A stretch of 64,000 nt of DNA. It comes from Sphingobacterium sp. N143. Lineage in GTDB: Bacteria; Bacteroidota; Bacteroidia; Sphingobacteriales; Sphingobacteriaceae. The notes below the pieces were generated by a model. It was not told the DNA's origin. It ran no database searches and worked only from the letters and a program-made list of their open reading frames with translations. The stretch lies in NCBI RefSeq assembly GCF_030325625.1, contig NZ_JACAIS010000002.1, positions 626,581-690,580 of the forward strand, read 5' to 3'. The translations under genes were made by a program, and so were the position numbers. Below are positions 16,557 to 25,613 of the stretch, one piece after another (position 1 is the first letter of the stretch; each line of letters begins with the position of its first letter).

Positions 16557-18320
16557 TCAAATCCCTGCAGAATGAAATTGTAAGTCGTACAGTTTTTTGT
16601 AGTAACCATCAAAAGACAGGAGTTCCTGATGCGTTCCAATTTCCTTGATCTCCCCTTTGTCTAGTACAATAATCTTGTCCGCTTTCTGAATAGTGGACAA
16701 GCGATGGGCAATAACAATGGACGTTCTCCCCTTCATCAGATTATCAATTGCCTGCTGAATCATTTCCTCAGTTTCGGTATCCACTGAAGAAGTCGCCTCG
16801 TCCAAAATCAAAATTCGGGGATCATGCACTAACGCCCGTATAAATGAAATCAATTGTGCCTGACCAGCAGAAAGTGTGGCTCCGCGCTCTTTAACATCAT
16901 AATCATAACCTCCAGGAAGCCGCATAATAAAGTCATGAGCACCAACCTCTTTCGCGGCTTCGATCACCTGCTCTCTTGAAATGGACGGATCCCCCAAGGT
17001 AATATTATTAATCACACTATCCGAAAAAAGAAACACGTCTTGCAATACTGTAGCGATCGTATTTCTAAGATAATCCAGGTCGTAATCTTTGATATTCACA
17101 TCATCCAGCAAGATTTCACCTTTATTTATTTCATAAAATCGGCTTAGGATATTTATAGTGGATGATTTACCGGCACCCGTTGCACCCACCAAAGCTAGCG
17201 TTTCACCGGGATTGACACTAAAATTAACATCTTTCAGCACCCAGCTCTCATCATTATAGGCGAACCAAACGTTTTTAAATGTAATTTCTCCTTTAATTTG
17301 GGCCGGTTTCAGCTCCCCTGAATTAGGTGTCATTTCATCTGTATCCAAAACTTCAAAAATACGTTCAGCACTAACCATACCCATCTGCAGTGTATTGAAT
17401 TTGTCGATAAGCTCCCGGATAGGCCTAAAGATCATATTGATGTACATGATAAAAGCTACCACAACACCTGGAGAAATCACATCAGCCATGATCTGCTTGG
17501 CGCCAAACCAGACCAGTAGCCCCAGTGCAATTGCCATGATAATTTCCAGCACAGGAAAAAAGATTGAGAAATACCAGTTTGTGCGGATATGTGCGTTTCG
17601 ATGCTGCGCATTGATTTCCTTAAACTTATTGATCTCTTGCTCTTCTCGAGCAAAATATTGAATAATCCCCACCCCGGTAATATGCTCCTGGAGAAAGGTA
17701 TTCAAGTTGGAAACCCATTTTCTGACATCTATAAACGCCGATTTCATAGCTTCCTTAAACACATAGGTTGCTGCAATCATCAAGGGCATAGGAATCAGAA
17801 CAATGAGCGTCAGTTTCCAGTCTGAATAAAACATGACAACTAATATGACAACCAACTGCAGTAAATCTCCAATGATCTGGATCAATCCTTCAGAAAAAAT
17901 ATTGGAAAGCGTTTCTAAATCTGAGATTGTCCGCGTTATCAACTTTCCTAAAGCTGTACGGTCGAAATATTTAAGGCGCAACTGAACAATATGATTGAAG
18001 ACCTGGATCCGGATATCGCGAATAACCGATTGTCCAAGCGTATTCGTCATTAAGGTATGGTAATAACGTATCAGGGTTTGCACAATAACCAAAGCCAGCA
18101 TGGCAATCAACATATAGGTTAATCCTTTCGTATCGAAATTAAGGATATAATTATCCAATGTATGCTGAATAAGCATGGGCAAGGCTGGCGCCACAGCGGC
18201 TAATAATATCGTTAAGACTACCGATATCAAAAACGCAACATGATAGGGCCGCATATAGCGACTCATCCGTTTTAACAAATTGATATCATAGGTTTTACCT
18301 GTTACTTTATCTTGACTCAC
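16557..18320 (-). CDS. ABC transporter, fused permease/ATPase (MsbA-like)
   Basis: A 587-residue half-transporter of the exporter class. Six predicted membrane helices (about residues 25-315) form the ABC_membrane domain, followed by an ATPase domain with Walker A GATGAGKSST, Q-loop (TVLQDVFLFSD), signature LSAGQAQ, Walker B ILILDEATSS and the H-loop IAHRLSTI. It probably works as a homodimer in the inner membrane moving lipid or a drug outward, like MsbA/LmrA; the substrate is not determined. The signature LSAGQ replaces the usual LSGGQ, a substitution common in this exporter subgroup. The start codon is one base after the truA stop, so both are in one operon. Confidence 0.92.
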   Translation of the reverse strand: MSQDKVTGKTYDINLLKRMSRYMRPYHVAFLISVVLTILLAAVAPALPMLIQHTLDNYILNFDTKGLTYMLIAMLALVIVQTLIRYYHTLMTNTLGQSVIRDIRIQVFNHIVQLRLKYFDRTALGKLITRTISDLETLSNIFSEGLIQIIGDLLQLVVILVVMFYSDWKLTLIVLIPMPLMIAATYVFKEAMKSAFIDVRKWVSNLNTFLQEHITGVGIIQYFAREEQEINKFKEINAQHRNAHIRTNWYFSIFFPVLEIIMAIALGLLVWFGAKQIMADVISPGVVVAFIMYINMIFRPIRELIDKFNTLQMGMVSAERIFEVLDTDEMTPNSGELKPAQIKGEITFKNVWFAYNDESWVLKDVNFSVNPGETLALVGATGAGKSSTINILSRFYEINKGEILLDDVNIKDYDLDYLRNTIATVLQDVFLFSDSVINNITLGDPSISREQVIEAAKEVGAHDFIMRLPGGYDYDVKERGATLSAGQAQLISFIRALVHDPRILILDEATSSVDTETEEMIQQAIDNLMKGRTSIVIAHRLSTIQKADKIIVLDKGEIKEIGTHQELLSFDGYYKKLYDLQFHSAGI

Positions 18321-18321
18321 G

Positions 18322-19083
18322 CTAATTTGGTATATAAGGGTATGCTACCTCAGTTAAATATAATCCATGTGCCGGGACAGAAACTCCTGCTTTTCCCCGG
18401 TTTTTACTTGCGATGACTTCTGGTATATATGTCACCGGCAAGCCTTTCAATCCGATTTCCAATAAAGTCCCTACAATAGCACGAACCATATTGCGCAAAA
18501 AGCGATCAGCAGTAATGTGAAAAACTAGGCGTTGTTCAGTATGCCAGACCCATTCAGCTCTACGAATATCGCAAATATTTGTAAACACCTGTGTATGAGA
18601 TTTACTAAAGCATTCGAAATCCTGCCTGCCCAATAAGAATTTTGCTGCTTCATTCATCTTGTCTACATCAGGGCGGTCACGCATAAAACATGAATAAGGA
18701 TAAAGGAAAGGGTCTTTATGAAAATGAAGATGATACTCATACGACCGATGGGTCGCATCAAACCGGGCATGGGCATCATCCTCCACCTCAATCAATCTTT
18801 TTACCGCAACATCAAAAGGCAGCAATGCATTGAGTGAGTGGATAAAACGATCCGCTTTTTCCAATATCCCCACTGGAGCAGCATCAAAATGCGCATACAA
18901 TTGCTTAGCATGAACACCTGTATCCGTCCGTCCTGCGCCGATAGTTTCTATAGGCTCCCTTAACAAGGTCTCCAGTGCCCTGTTCAAAACCTCTTGCACT
19001 GAAACCGCATTATTTTGAATCTGCCAACCATGGTAAGCCTGCCCGAAGTAGGCGATTTCTAAGAAAAAACGTCTTTTATCCAT
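18322..19083 (-). CDS. truA: tRNA pseudouridine synthase A
   Basis: A 253-residue TruA, which makes pseudouridine at positions 38-40 of tRNA anticodon arms. The catalytic aspartate is in GAGRTDTGVHA (about residue 51), with the RFDATHRSYEYHL and ADRFLRNMVRAIVGTLLEIG blocks of the family. The chosen ATG (19081-19083) begins MDKRRFFLEIAYFG, as usual. A TACCTTTG -7 box ends 10 bases upstream, so the leader is very short. The gene is followed by the ABC exporter with a 1-base gap. Confidence 0.96.
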   Translation of the reverse strand: MDKRRFFLEIAYFGQAYHGWQIQNNAVSVQEVLNRALETLLREPIETIGAGRTDTGVHAKQLYAHFDAAPVGILEKADRFIHSLNALLPFDVAVKRLIEVEDDAHARFDATHRSYEYHLHFHKDPFLYPYSCFMRDRPDVDKMNEAAKFLLGRQDFECFSKSHTQVFTNICDIRRAEWVWHTEQRLVFHITADRFLRNMVRAIVGTLLEIGLKGLPVTYIPEVIASKNRGKAGVSVPAHGLYLTEVAYPYIPN

Positions 19084-19092
19084 TATAAGACA

Positions 19093-19100
19093 CAAAGGTA
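19093..19100 (-). promoter_or_regulatory. -7 element before truA
   Basis: TACCTTTG on the minus strand, 10 bases before the truA ATG. No -33 TTG is seen at the right spacing. Confidence 0.45.
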
Positions 19101-19359
19101 CATTTTTCCAAATGAGCTCCCTTTTTTAAAGGGATTATTTTGCACATTTTTGATATTATTTATCCTTCCATGACAAAACTATTCATTTGGCCGGAAAGAT
19201 CCATTTTGTCCTCGACCTGAGATCTCCAACGGACTTAAATCTTAGTTTTTCAAGCATGACAGCATTGCGCCCGCCATGATATGGACTGTCCTATCGGACA
19301 TACATGAACAAAGCAAGTCAAACACGAAGGTTCGCTCTAAATAACATAAGATGTTGAGA

Positions 19360-20661
19360 CTATAATATTTCTACCAAATGTTCAAAAGCCATTCCACGCG
19401 AAGCTTTCAATAATACTGTCGCACCGACAATCCGATTTGCCCCCAATGCTTCTTTTGCCTCAACAGTGGTTTCATAAAAAGCTGCACCAGCGTGTTTATG
19501 TTCGTAAAACGCCTTCCCAACAAAGATTTTCCATTCTGCGTTGATCGATTTTACCTGCTCAACAACGCCCTGATGCTCTGTAAAGGATTCTGCTCCCAAT
19601 TCAAACATGTCCCCCAATATAATTGCTTTTTGTTCCGCTTCTATAATACGGATATTGTCCAAAGCGGCCGCCATACTCGTCGCATTGGCATTATAATAAT
19701 CACAGATTACTATATTATTTTTGGTTTTCATAATCTGCGACCGGTTATTAGTGGGAATATAGCCTTCAATCCCTTGGTTTATTTCCTTCGCAGGGACATT
19801 AAAATGTACCCCTACCGCAATAGCTGCTAAAAAGTTTTCTGTATTATAAGACCCCGTCAATTGGGTATTTACAATGTAGGCCTGTTGTTCACCTTTGTTC
19901 TTCCAGGCTATTTGTAATAATGGGTCTGCTTTCAAGAGTTTCCCATTGATGTCGTTACTGTCAGAAAAACCATAAGTCACAACCTTACTGATTTGACGAG
20001 ATGAGGCCATTTCTTTCAGGTGCGTATTATCAGCTTGTAAAAATAATGTCCCGTCGTGGTCCTGTAGCCAATCATAGAGCTCTCCCTTTGTTTTTTTCAC
20101 TCCTTCAAAAGAACCAAAACCTTCTAAATGGGCCTTTCCTACATTGGAAATCAAACCATGTGTTGGCTCTGCAATTGCACACAGAAAGGCAATTTCTTCC
20201 AAATGATTGGCTCCCATTTCTATGATAGCAAACTCAACAGAATCATCTATGGCCAGCAGCGTTAATGGTACACCAATATGATTATTCAGATTCCCCTGAG
20301 TTGCATAGGCATTGTACTTTTGCGAAACAACTGCATATAATAATTCTTTTGTGGTCGTTTTCCCATTTGTGCCTGTAACTCCAACAACAGGGATATTCAA
20401 CTGTTTCCGGTGATAATTTGCGAGTTTTTGAAGGGTATCCAGAACATCATCTACCAGAATATACCGCTCACCTTTTTGGTACACCTCCTCATCAATGACG
20501 ACATAGCTAGCTCCCATTTCCAGTGCTTGGTCAGCGAAAGCATTTCCATTAAAATTCGTGCCTTTCAGAGCGAAAAACAGACTGTTCTCCTCAATTTTGC
20601 GAGTATCAGTCGTAATGTTTGGGTATTGTTTATAAATCTGATATAGCGATTGGATGTCCAT
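19360..20661 (-). CDS. murF: UDP-N-acetylmuramoyl-tripeptide--D-alanyl-D-alanine ligase
   Basis: A 433-residue MurF, the last cytoplasmic Mur ligase, which adds D-Ala-D-Ala to the peptidoglycan precursor. The N-terminal Mur_ligase domain starts MDIQSLYQIY with TDTRKIEENSLFFALKG. The central ATP-binding motif is GVTGTNGKTTTKE (about residues 101-113), followed by NNHIGVPLTLL and EMGANHLEEI. The C-terminal domain has the DYYNANATSMAAAL block. The start at 20661 is chosen because the upstream ATG would overlap the promoter region. It stands alone, outside any dcw cluster. Confidence 0.96.
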   Translation of the reverse strand: MDIQSLYQIYKQYPNITTDTRKIEENSLFFALKGTNFNGNAFADQALEMGASYVVIDEEVYQKGERYILVDDVLDTLQKLANYHRKQLNIPVVGVTGTNGKTTTKELLYAVVSQKYNAYATQGNLNNHIGVPLTLLAIDDSVEFAIIEMGANHLEEIAFLCAIAEPTHGLISNVGKAHLEGFGSFEGVKKTKGELYDWLQDHDGTLFLQADNTHLKEMASSRQISKVVTYGFSDSNDINGKLLKADPLLQIAWKNKGEQQAYIVNTQLTGSYNTENFLAAIAVGVHFNVPAKEINQGIEGYIPTNNRSQIMKTKNNIVICDYYNANATSMAAALDNIRIIEAEQKAIILGDMFELGAESFTEHQGVVEQVKSINAEWKIFVGKAFYEHKHAGAAFYETTVEAKEALGANRIVGATVLLKASRGMAFEHLVEIL

Positions 20662-20679
20662 GTTAAGAAATTTGATAAA

Positions 20680-20710
20680 CAAACTTAGAGAAATTGCTTT
20701 TTATATGCAA
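20680..20710 (-). promoter_or_regulatory. Promoter of murF
   Basis: TTG (20708-20710), 20-base spacer and TAAGTTTG (20680-20687) on the minus strand, about 19 bases before the ATG. Confidence 0.65.
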
Positions 20711-20834
20711 TTTAATTACGTCTCCCTTCGAAAAACAATGTCATTGAATGTACCTTTCCATTGAGCAGACCATTTATTTGAAAAAATAAAACTGATTATG
20801 CCAATTCTGTGCGGAAGAAGCAATACGCCTGTAA

Positions 20835-20880
20835 AAAATAAATGCGCAAACGTGACCGATAACGTTTGCGCATTTATTTT
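20835..20880. promoter_or_regulatory. Putative LacI-type operator before the pectin operon
   Basis: A 19-bp inverted repeat (20835-20853 and 20862-20880) around an 8-base centre. Its core is GCAAACGT-N8-ACGTTTGC (20846-20869), the same half-sites and spacing as the palindrome beside the LacI gene at 36961-36986. It lies 75 bases before the pectinesterase ATG, between divergent genes where a terminator is not expected. The repressor assignment is inference. Confidence 0.65.
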
Positions 20881-20944
20881 GACCGATTTTCTTTAAGGAA
20901 GCTTTTAATATTGGTAATTTCATTGACCAATTAAACATTTTGGA

Positions 20945-21910
20945 ATGCGAGCGATCATACTTTCTTTTTGCTTACTGCCTTTTTTTCTTTTTGCTTCAAC
21001 AGTAAAAAGTTATGATTTTGTCGTGGCAAAAGATGGCTCGGGTGACTTCAGAACAATTCAGGCTGCAATTAATGCTGTCCCCGATTTTCGAAAGAAAGAA
21101 ACGAAGATCTATATCAAAAATGGCATCTATCAGGAGAAGATTATCCTTCCTGGCAGCAAGCAACATGTCACCTTGATCGGAGAAGATAAGTTCAGCACTA
21201 TTCTGAGATATGACGACTATGCGCAGAAGAAAAATAGTTTTGGTGAAGAAAAGGGAACATCAGGATCTGCCAGTTTCTATGGTTACGGCGATGATTTCAC
21301 CGCTATCAATCTAGCTTTTGAAAATAGCTCCGGTCCAGTGGGGCAGGCCGTGGCGGCCTGGATTGCTGGCGACCGTAGTCTATTCATAAACTGCCGTTTC
21401 CTGGGATTCCAAGACACCTTGTATACCTACGGAAAAGGTACAAGACAATTATATTATCAATGTTATATAGAGGGCACAGTCGATTATATATTTGGTTCTG
21501 CTACAGCCTGGTTTGAAGACTGTCAACTTCATTGTAAGGACAACGGGTACATTACTGCTGCCTCCACGCCAAAACATAATGAGTTCGGATATATATTTAA
21601 CCGTTGTCAAATTATAGGAGATAAAAAAACCAAGATTTTTTACCTTGGCCGTCCTTGGCGGCCTCATGCAAAGGTAATCTTTATGCAGTGCAATCTTCCA
21701 GCATTTATTGCGGCTGAAGGTTGGCACAACTGGGGCAAACAGCCCAATGAAACAACCGCATATTTTGCAGAATATAAAAACACAGGGCCAGGTTCCTTGT
21801 CACAAAATCGTGTCAAATGGAGTCATCAATTGACGGACCAAGAAGCTGACATCCTTAATTTTCAACGTGTGTTCAACGATTGGACGCCAAATCTTTCACT
21901 TGATCGATAG
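20945..21910 (+). CDS. Pectinesterase (CE8)
   Basis: A 321-residue carbohydrate esterase family 8 pectin methylesterase with a signal peptide (hydrophobic IILSFCLLPFFLFAS, cleavage near residue 18). It removes methyl esters from homogalacturonan in the periplasm or outside the cell. The family signatures are in order: GSGDFRTIQAAI, GQAVAAWI, FLGFQDTLY (first catalytic Asp), VDYIFGSATAWFEDC (second catalytic Asp) and YLGRPWRPHAKV (catalytic Arg). It is the first gene of the pectin locus; its methanol-free product feeds the GH28 and PL10 enzymes next door. The putative LacI-type operator is upstream. Confidence 0.95.
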   Translation: MRAIILSFCLLPFFLFASTVKSYDFVVAKDGSGDFRTIQAAINAVPDFRKKETKIYIKNGIYQEKIILPGSKQHVTLIGEDKFSTILRYDDYAQKKNSFGEEKGTSGSASFYGYGDDFTAINLAFENSSGPVGQAVAAWIAGDRSLFINCRFLGFQDTLYTYGKGTRQLYYQCYIEGTVDYIFGSATAWFEDCQLHCKDNGYITAASTPKHNEFGYIFNRCQIIGDKKTKIFYLGRPWRPHAKVIFMQCNLPAFIAAEGWHNWGKQPNETTAYFAEYKNTGPGSLSQNRVKWSHQLTDQEADILNFQRVFNDWTPNLSLDR

Positions 21911-21915
21911 GTAAT

Positions 21916-21931
21916 GACCGGTAACGATTGC
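21916..21931 (+). promoter_or_regulatory. Degenerate half-operator before the GH28 gene
   Basis: GACCGGTA-ACGATTGC differs by one base in each 8-mer from the spacer and right half of the operator at 20854-20869 (GACCGATA-ACGTTTGC). The left half is not conserved. It may be a weak second site 72 bases before the GH28 ATG. Confidence 0.35.
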
Positions 21932-22002
21932 ATAAGTTTTTCATCAAAGTTAAGAACAAAGAATGTACAATTGCTTTTACAAATAACCATTTTTAAATCA
22001 AC

Positions 22003-23682
22003 ATGCAAAAAATGAATTCATTAAGAAAGCAATATTGCCGTTCATTAAAATCAATCTTTGGATTGCTTTTTAGCTTGCCCTATCTTTGTATGTCTCAAGA
22101 ACCTGCACGCCCTGTTGTACAACAAGTTTCTTTCAAAAATGACACACTCAATATCATTGGTCATGGCGCTAAAGGAGATGGTCAATTCCTTAATACGGCC
22201 CCAATCAATAGGGCTATCAAAAGCTGCAGTGAACACGGCGGCGGTGTAGTATTAATTCCCTCAGGACTTTGGTTAACAGGCCCTATTGAGATGCACAGCA
22301 ATGTCAATCTACATCTCCAACGGGATGCTGTTTTACTTTTCACCACCGATTTCAACCAATACAAACTCGTTGAGTCCAACTGGGAAGGAGAACCTGCGTG
22401 GCGCAATCAAAATCCAATATCCGGTAAAAATCTTAACAACATCGCTATTACCGGCAATGGCATTATCGACGGTAACGGCGATGCATGGCGCATGGTCAAA
22501 AAAAGTAAAATGACTGCATCCCAATGGCAGAACCTTGTTGCTTCTGGTGGCACAGTAGACGATACGGGTAATATTTGGTATCCTTCTGAAAGTTCCTTAA
22601 GAGGAGCACAGGAAAAGAAAGCCGGTGTTATCCGTCCAGGCACCACTGCTGAGGATTTCAAAAACGTCAAGGATTTTCTACGCCCCAACCTTCTTGTTTT
22701 CACCAACTGCAAGAAAGTTTTACTGGAAGGTGTTACCATACAAAATTCTCCGGCCTGGAATATTCATCCGTTGATGTGTGAAGATCTAACATTGCGCAAG
22801 CTTTCGGTACGCAACCCATGGTACGGACAAAACGGAGATGGTGTTGATGTAGAATCTTGTAAAAATGTGCTCATCGAAGATTGTACATTTGATGTCGGCG
22901 ATGATGGTATCTGCATTAAGTCTGGCCGTGATAAGGCCGGCCGTGATCGCGGTATGCCAACGGAAAATGTCATTATCCGCAACAACGTCGTCTATCATGC
23001 ACATGGTGGATTCGTCATTGGCAGCGAAATGAGTGGCGGGGCCCGCAATATTTGGGTAGATGATTGCTCTTTTATTGGAACAGATATCGGACTTCGTTTC
23101 AAAACAACACGTGGGCGTGGTGGCGTAGTGGAAAATATATTTGTCAATAACATCAATATGATTGATATCCCCGGAGAAGCCATTCTATTCGATATGTACT
23201 ATGCAGCAGTAGATCCCGTGCCCATGTCTGGAGAGAAAAGACCTAAGGTGAAACGTGTAACTCTTCCTGTTACCGAAGAAACACCGCAATTCAAAAACTT
23301 CCATATTAAAAATATCAAAGCTAAAGGAGCCTCCAAAGGAATTTTCTTCCGTGGTCTTCCGGAGATGCATATTCAAAATATCCTGATTGAGGACGCAACC
23401 TTAGAAGCTACTAAAGGTATCGAAATCATCGAAGCTTCACAGGTCAACTTAAAAAATATCACCTTAAAAACATTAGAAAACAACCCATTGATTCATATAT
23501 ATAATAGTAATGATATCAAGCTCGAAAACATCCAATCCATCACAGCACCAGAGCTGCTCATCCAGATTGCAGGACAACAAAGCCATAATATTATGCTGTC
23601 AAAATCCAGCACAAAGGCAATAAAAGCAGTCAGCCAGTTTATAGAAGGAAGTACAGACAAATCTCTAACCATCAAAAATTAA
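22003..23682 (+). CDS. Glycoside hydrolase family 28 (polygalacturonase-like)
   Basis: A 559-residue exported right-handed beta-helix enzyme that hydrolyses alpha-galacturonosyl links in pectin. A signal peptide occupies about residues 1-32. The GH28 catalytic signatures are present: NGDGVDVESC with the first Asp, VGDDGICIKSG with the paired Asp, AHGGFVIGSEMSGG with the catalytic-site His, and the substrate-binding RFKT. The insertions around residues 165-225 and the extended C-terminus fit exo-acting or rhamnogalacturonan-type members, so exact specificity is open. The GH105 gene starts 7 bases after its stop, so they are co-transcribed. Confidence 0.93.
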   Translation: MQKMNSLRKQYCRSLKSIFGLLFSLPYLCMSQEPARPVVQQVSFKNDTLNIIGHGAKGDGQFLNTAPINRAIKSCSEHGGGVVLIPSGLWLTGPIEMHSNVNLHLQRDAVLLFTTDFNQYKLVESNWEGEPAWRNQNPISGKNLNNIAITGNGIIDGNGDAWRMVKKSKMTASQWQNLVASGGTVDDTGNIWYPSESSLRGAQEKKAGVIRPGTTAEDFKNVKDFLRPNLLVFTNCKKVLLEGVTIQNSPAWNIHPLMCEDLTLRKLSVRNPWYGQNGDGVDVESCKNVLIEDCTFDVGDDGICIKSGRDKAGRDRGMPTENVIIRNNVVYHAHGGFVIGSEMSGGARNIWVDDCSFIGTDIGLRFKTTRGRGGVVENIFVNNINMIDIPGEAILFDMYYAAVDPVPMSGEKRPKVKRVTLPVTEETPQFKNFHIKNIKAKGASKGIFFRGLPEMHIQNILIEDATLEATKGIEIIEASQVNLKNITLKTLENNPLIHIYNSNDIKLENIQSITAPELLIQIAGQQSHNIMLSKSSTKAIKAVSQFIEGSTDKSLTIKN

Positions 23683-23689
23683 ACACACG

Positions 23690-25606
23690 ATGAGAAAGCT
23701 ATTTTTATTTCTTTTAAGCTTAACAGCTCTTGTTCCACTTTCCGGATTTGGACAACGGAAACCTCTTTCTGAACAGATGGCACTGACAGTGCTTGACAAA
23801 ATGTATCCCGATTCTCTTTTTAACCGAACTGAAAAATTCCCAAAATGGTCCTATGACATGGGGGTAATTTTCGAGGGTTTAACCGATGTGTGGCGAAATA
23901 CTGGAAATTCCGATTACTTTAAGTATATGCAATCCCGTATGGATGCTTATCTGAGCATTCCCGATTCCATCAAAAACTATAATGTTACTGACTTCAATAT
24001 TGACAATATCAAAAATGGGACTACGCTACTGACACTTTACAAAGTGACTGGAAAAGAAAAATACCTTAAAGCATGCCACCAATTGTACGAACAGTTAAAG
24101 AAGCATCCACGTACCAACGAAGGAGGTTTCTGGCATAAGAAAATTTATCCCTATCAAATGTGGTTGGATGGCCTATATATGGGCCAGCCCTTCTATGCTG
24201 AATATGCAAGCTTAATGAATATTCCTGCGGCTTTTGATGATATCGCCAACCAATTTGTCTATATGGAAAAAAATGCTCGCGATACAAAAACCGGGTTGCT
24301 ATACCATGGTTGGGATGAATCCAGAAAAGAACGTTGGTCAGATCCCAAAACTGGCCTATCGCCTCATTTCTGGGCAAGAGGCATAGGCTGGTATGCCATG
24401 GCATTAGTAGATGTATTGGACTATTTCCCCCTTGATCATCCACGTAGACAGGAACTATTGGATATCTTAAATAGAACTTTAACGGCAGTAGTAAATTATC
24501 AGGATGCCAAAAGTGGCGTATGGTACGATATCGTTGATCTGGGGACAAGAAAAGGTAACTACCTGGAATCCTCTGCTTCAAGTATGTTTGTATTTGCATT
24601 GGCTAAATCTTTGCGCAAAGGATATATTCCAGCCACATTCCAGAAGAATCTAGATCGTGGTTACAAAGGACTTGTAAAGGAATTTATTTCTGTTGCGGGA
24701 GAAGATCGGGTGAACCTCAATAAAACGGTACAAGTATCTGGCTTGGGCGGTAAAAAGTACCGTGATGGCAGTTTTGACTATTATATGAGCGAGCCCGTTA
24801 TTACCAATGATCCTAAGGGAGTAGGTGCATTTATCCTTGCCGCCTCAGAAGCCGAGTTTGTGCAAGCGCAAAAAGGAAAAAAAAGACATACTGTCACGCT
24901 GGACAATTATTATAACAATGAATATAAAAAAACACCATCTGGTGATCTTAAACCATACCATTATCTTTGGGATGGCGATGACAATAATGGATTTTCTTTG
25001 CTCGGCAGGATCTTCGAGAAAAATGGGGGCAATTTAACGACATTAAAAACTGCTCCTACAGTTCAGAATCTGGCACAATCAAGTGTCTATATCATTGTGG
25101 ACCCAGACACTGAAAAAGAAACTAATCAGCCTAATTTCATGAATGAAACAGATGCCAAACAGATTGCCAAATGGGTACAAAGTGGAGGCGTCTTGGTTCT
25201 CTTATTGAATGACCATGGCAATTGTGAAATAAGTAAATTTAATACACTATCGCAGCAATTCGGCATTACGTTTAACAACGACAGCCGTAATCGTGTCAAA
25301 GGGAATGAATTTCAAACTGGAGCAATCCTGATTCCTAGAGGAAATGCAGTGTTTCCAAATACATCCAAAATATATGTCAAGGAGATTTCAACACTGCAGG
25401 TAAAATCACCCGCACAAGCGCTGATCAAGGATCAGAATGACACGATAATGGCAACTGCAAAATATGGTCGGGGAACTATTTTTGCCATTGGGGACCCATG
25501 GTTGTATAACGAATATACAGATGGCCGCAAACTACCAAAGGAATACCAGAATTTCAGTGCGGCAAATGACTTAGTACATTGGTTATTAAAGCAGGCCATC
25601 AAATAA
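23690..25606 (+). CDS. GH105 unsaturated glycuronyl hydrolase with C-terminal extension
   Basis: A 638-residue exported protein. After a signal peptide (about 1-22), residues about 30-400 form an (alpha/alpha)6-barrel GH105 domain, which removes the 4,5-unsaturated galacturonate left by pectate or rhamnogalacturonan lyases. The segments YQMWLDGLYMGQPFYAEYA and SPHFWARGIGWYAMALVDVL contain the catalytic and substrate-binding residues of YteR/YesR-type enzymes. Residues about 420-638 are an extra alpha/beta domain (VYIIVDPDTEKE..., WVQSGGVLVLLLND, GRGTIFAIGDPWLYNEY) resembling DUF4350/class I glutamine-amidotransferase-like folds. This extension is beyond the usual length of about 370 residues. 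The PL10 gene starts 7 bases after its stop. Confidence 0.9.
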   Translation: MRKLFLFLLSLTALVPLSGFGQRKPLSEQMALTVLDKMYPDSLFNRTEKFPKWSYDMGVIFEGLTDVWRNTGNSDYFKYMQSRMDAYLSIPDSIKNYNVTDFNIDNIKNGTTLLTLYKVTGKEKYLKACHQLYEQLKKHPRTNEGGFWHKKIYPYQMWLDGLYMGQPFYAEYASLMNIPAAFDDIANQFVYMEKNARDTKTGLLYHGWDESRKERWSDPKTGLSPHFWARGIGWYAMALVDVLDYFPLDHPRRQELLDILNRTLTAVVNYQDAKSGVWYDIVDLGTRKGNYLESSASSMFVFALAKSLRKGYIPATFQKNLDRGYKGLVKEFISVAGEDRVNLNKTVQVSGLGGKKYRDGSFDYYMSEPVITNDPKGVGAFILAASEAEFVQAQKGKKRHTVTLDNYYNNEYKKTPSGDLKPYHYLWDGDDNNGFSLLGRIFEKNGGNLTTLKTAPTVQNLAQSSVYIIVDPDTEKETNQPNFMNETDAKQIAKWVQSGGVLVLLLNDHGNCEISKFNTLSQQFGITFNNDSRNRVKGNEFQTGAILIPRGNAVFPNTSKIYVKEISTLQVKSPAQALIKDQNDTIMATAKYGRGTIFAIGDPWLYNEYTDGRKLPKEYQNFSAANDLVHWLLKQAIK

Positions 25607-25613
25607 GAACGTC

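Noticed and set aside
20835..20880. The 19-bp inverted repeat as a transcription terminator
   Set aside because: It lies between divergent genes where no transcript ends, and its core matches the palindrome beside the LacI-family gene, so an operator is more likely.
24066..24599. A 177-codon minus-strand frame opposite the GH105 gene
   Set aside because: Shadow of a typical GH105 catalytic domain; no coding character of its own.
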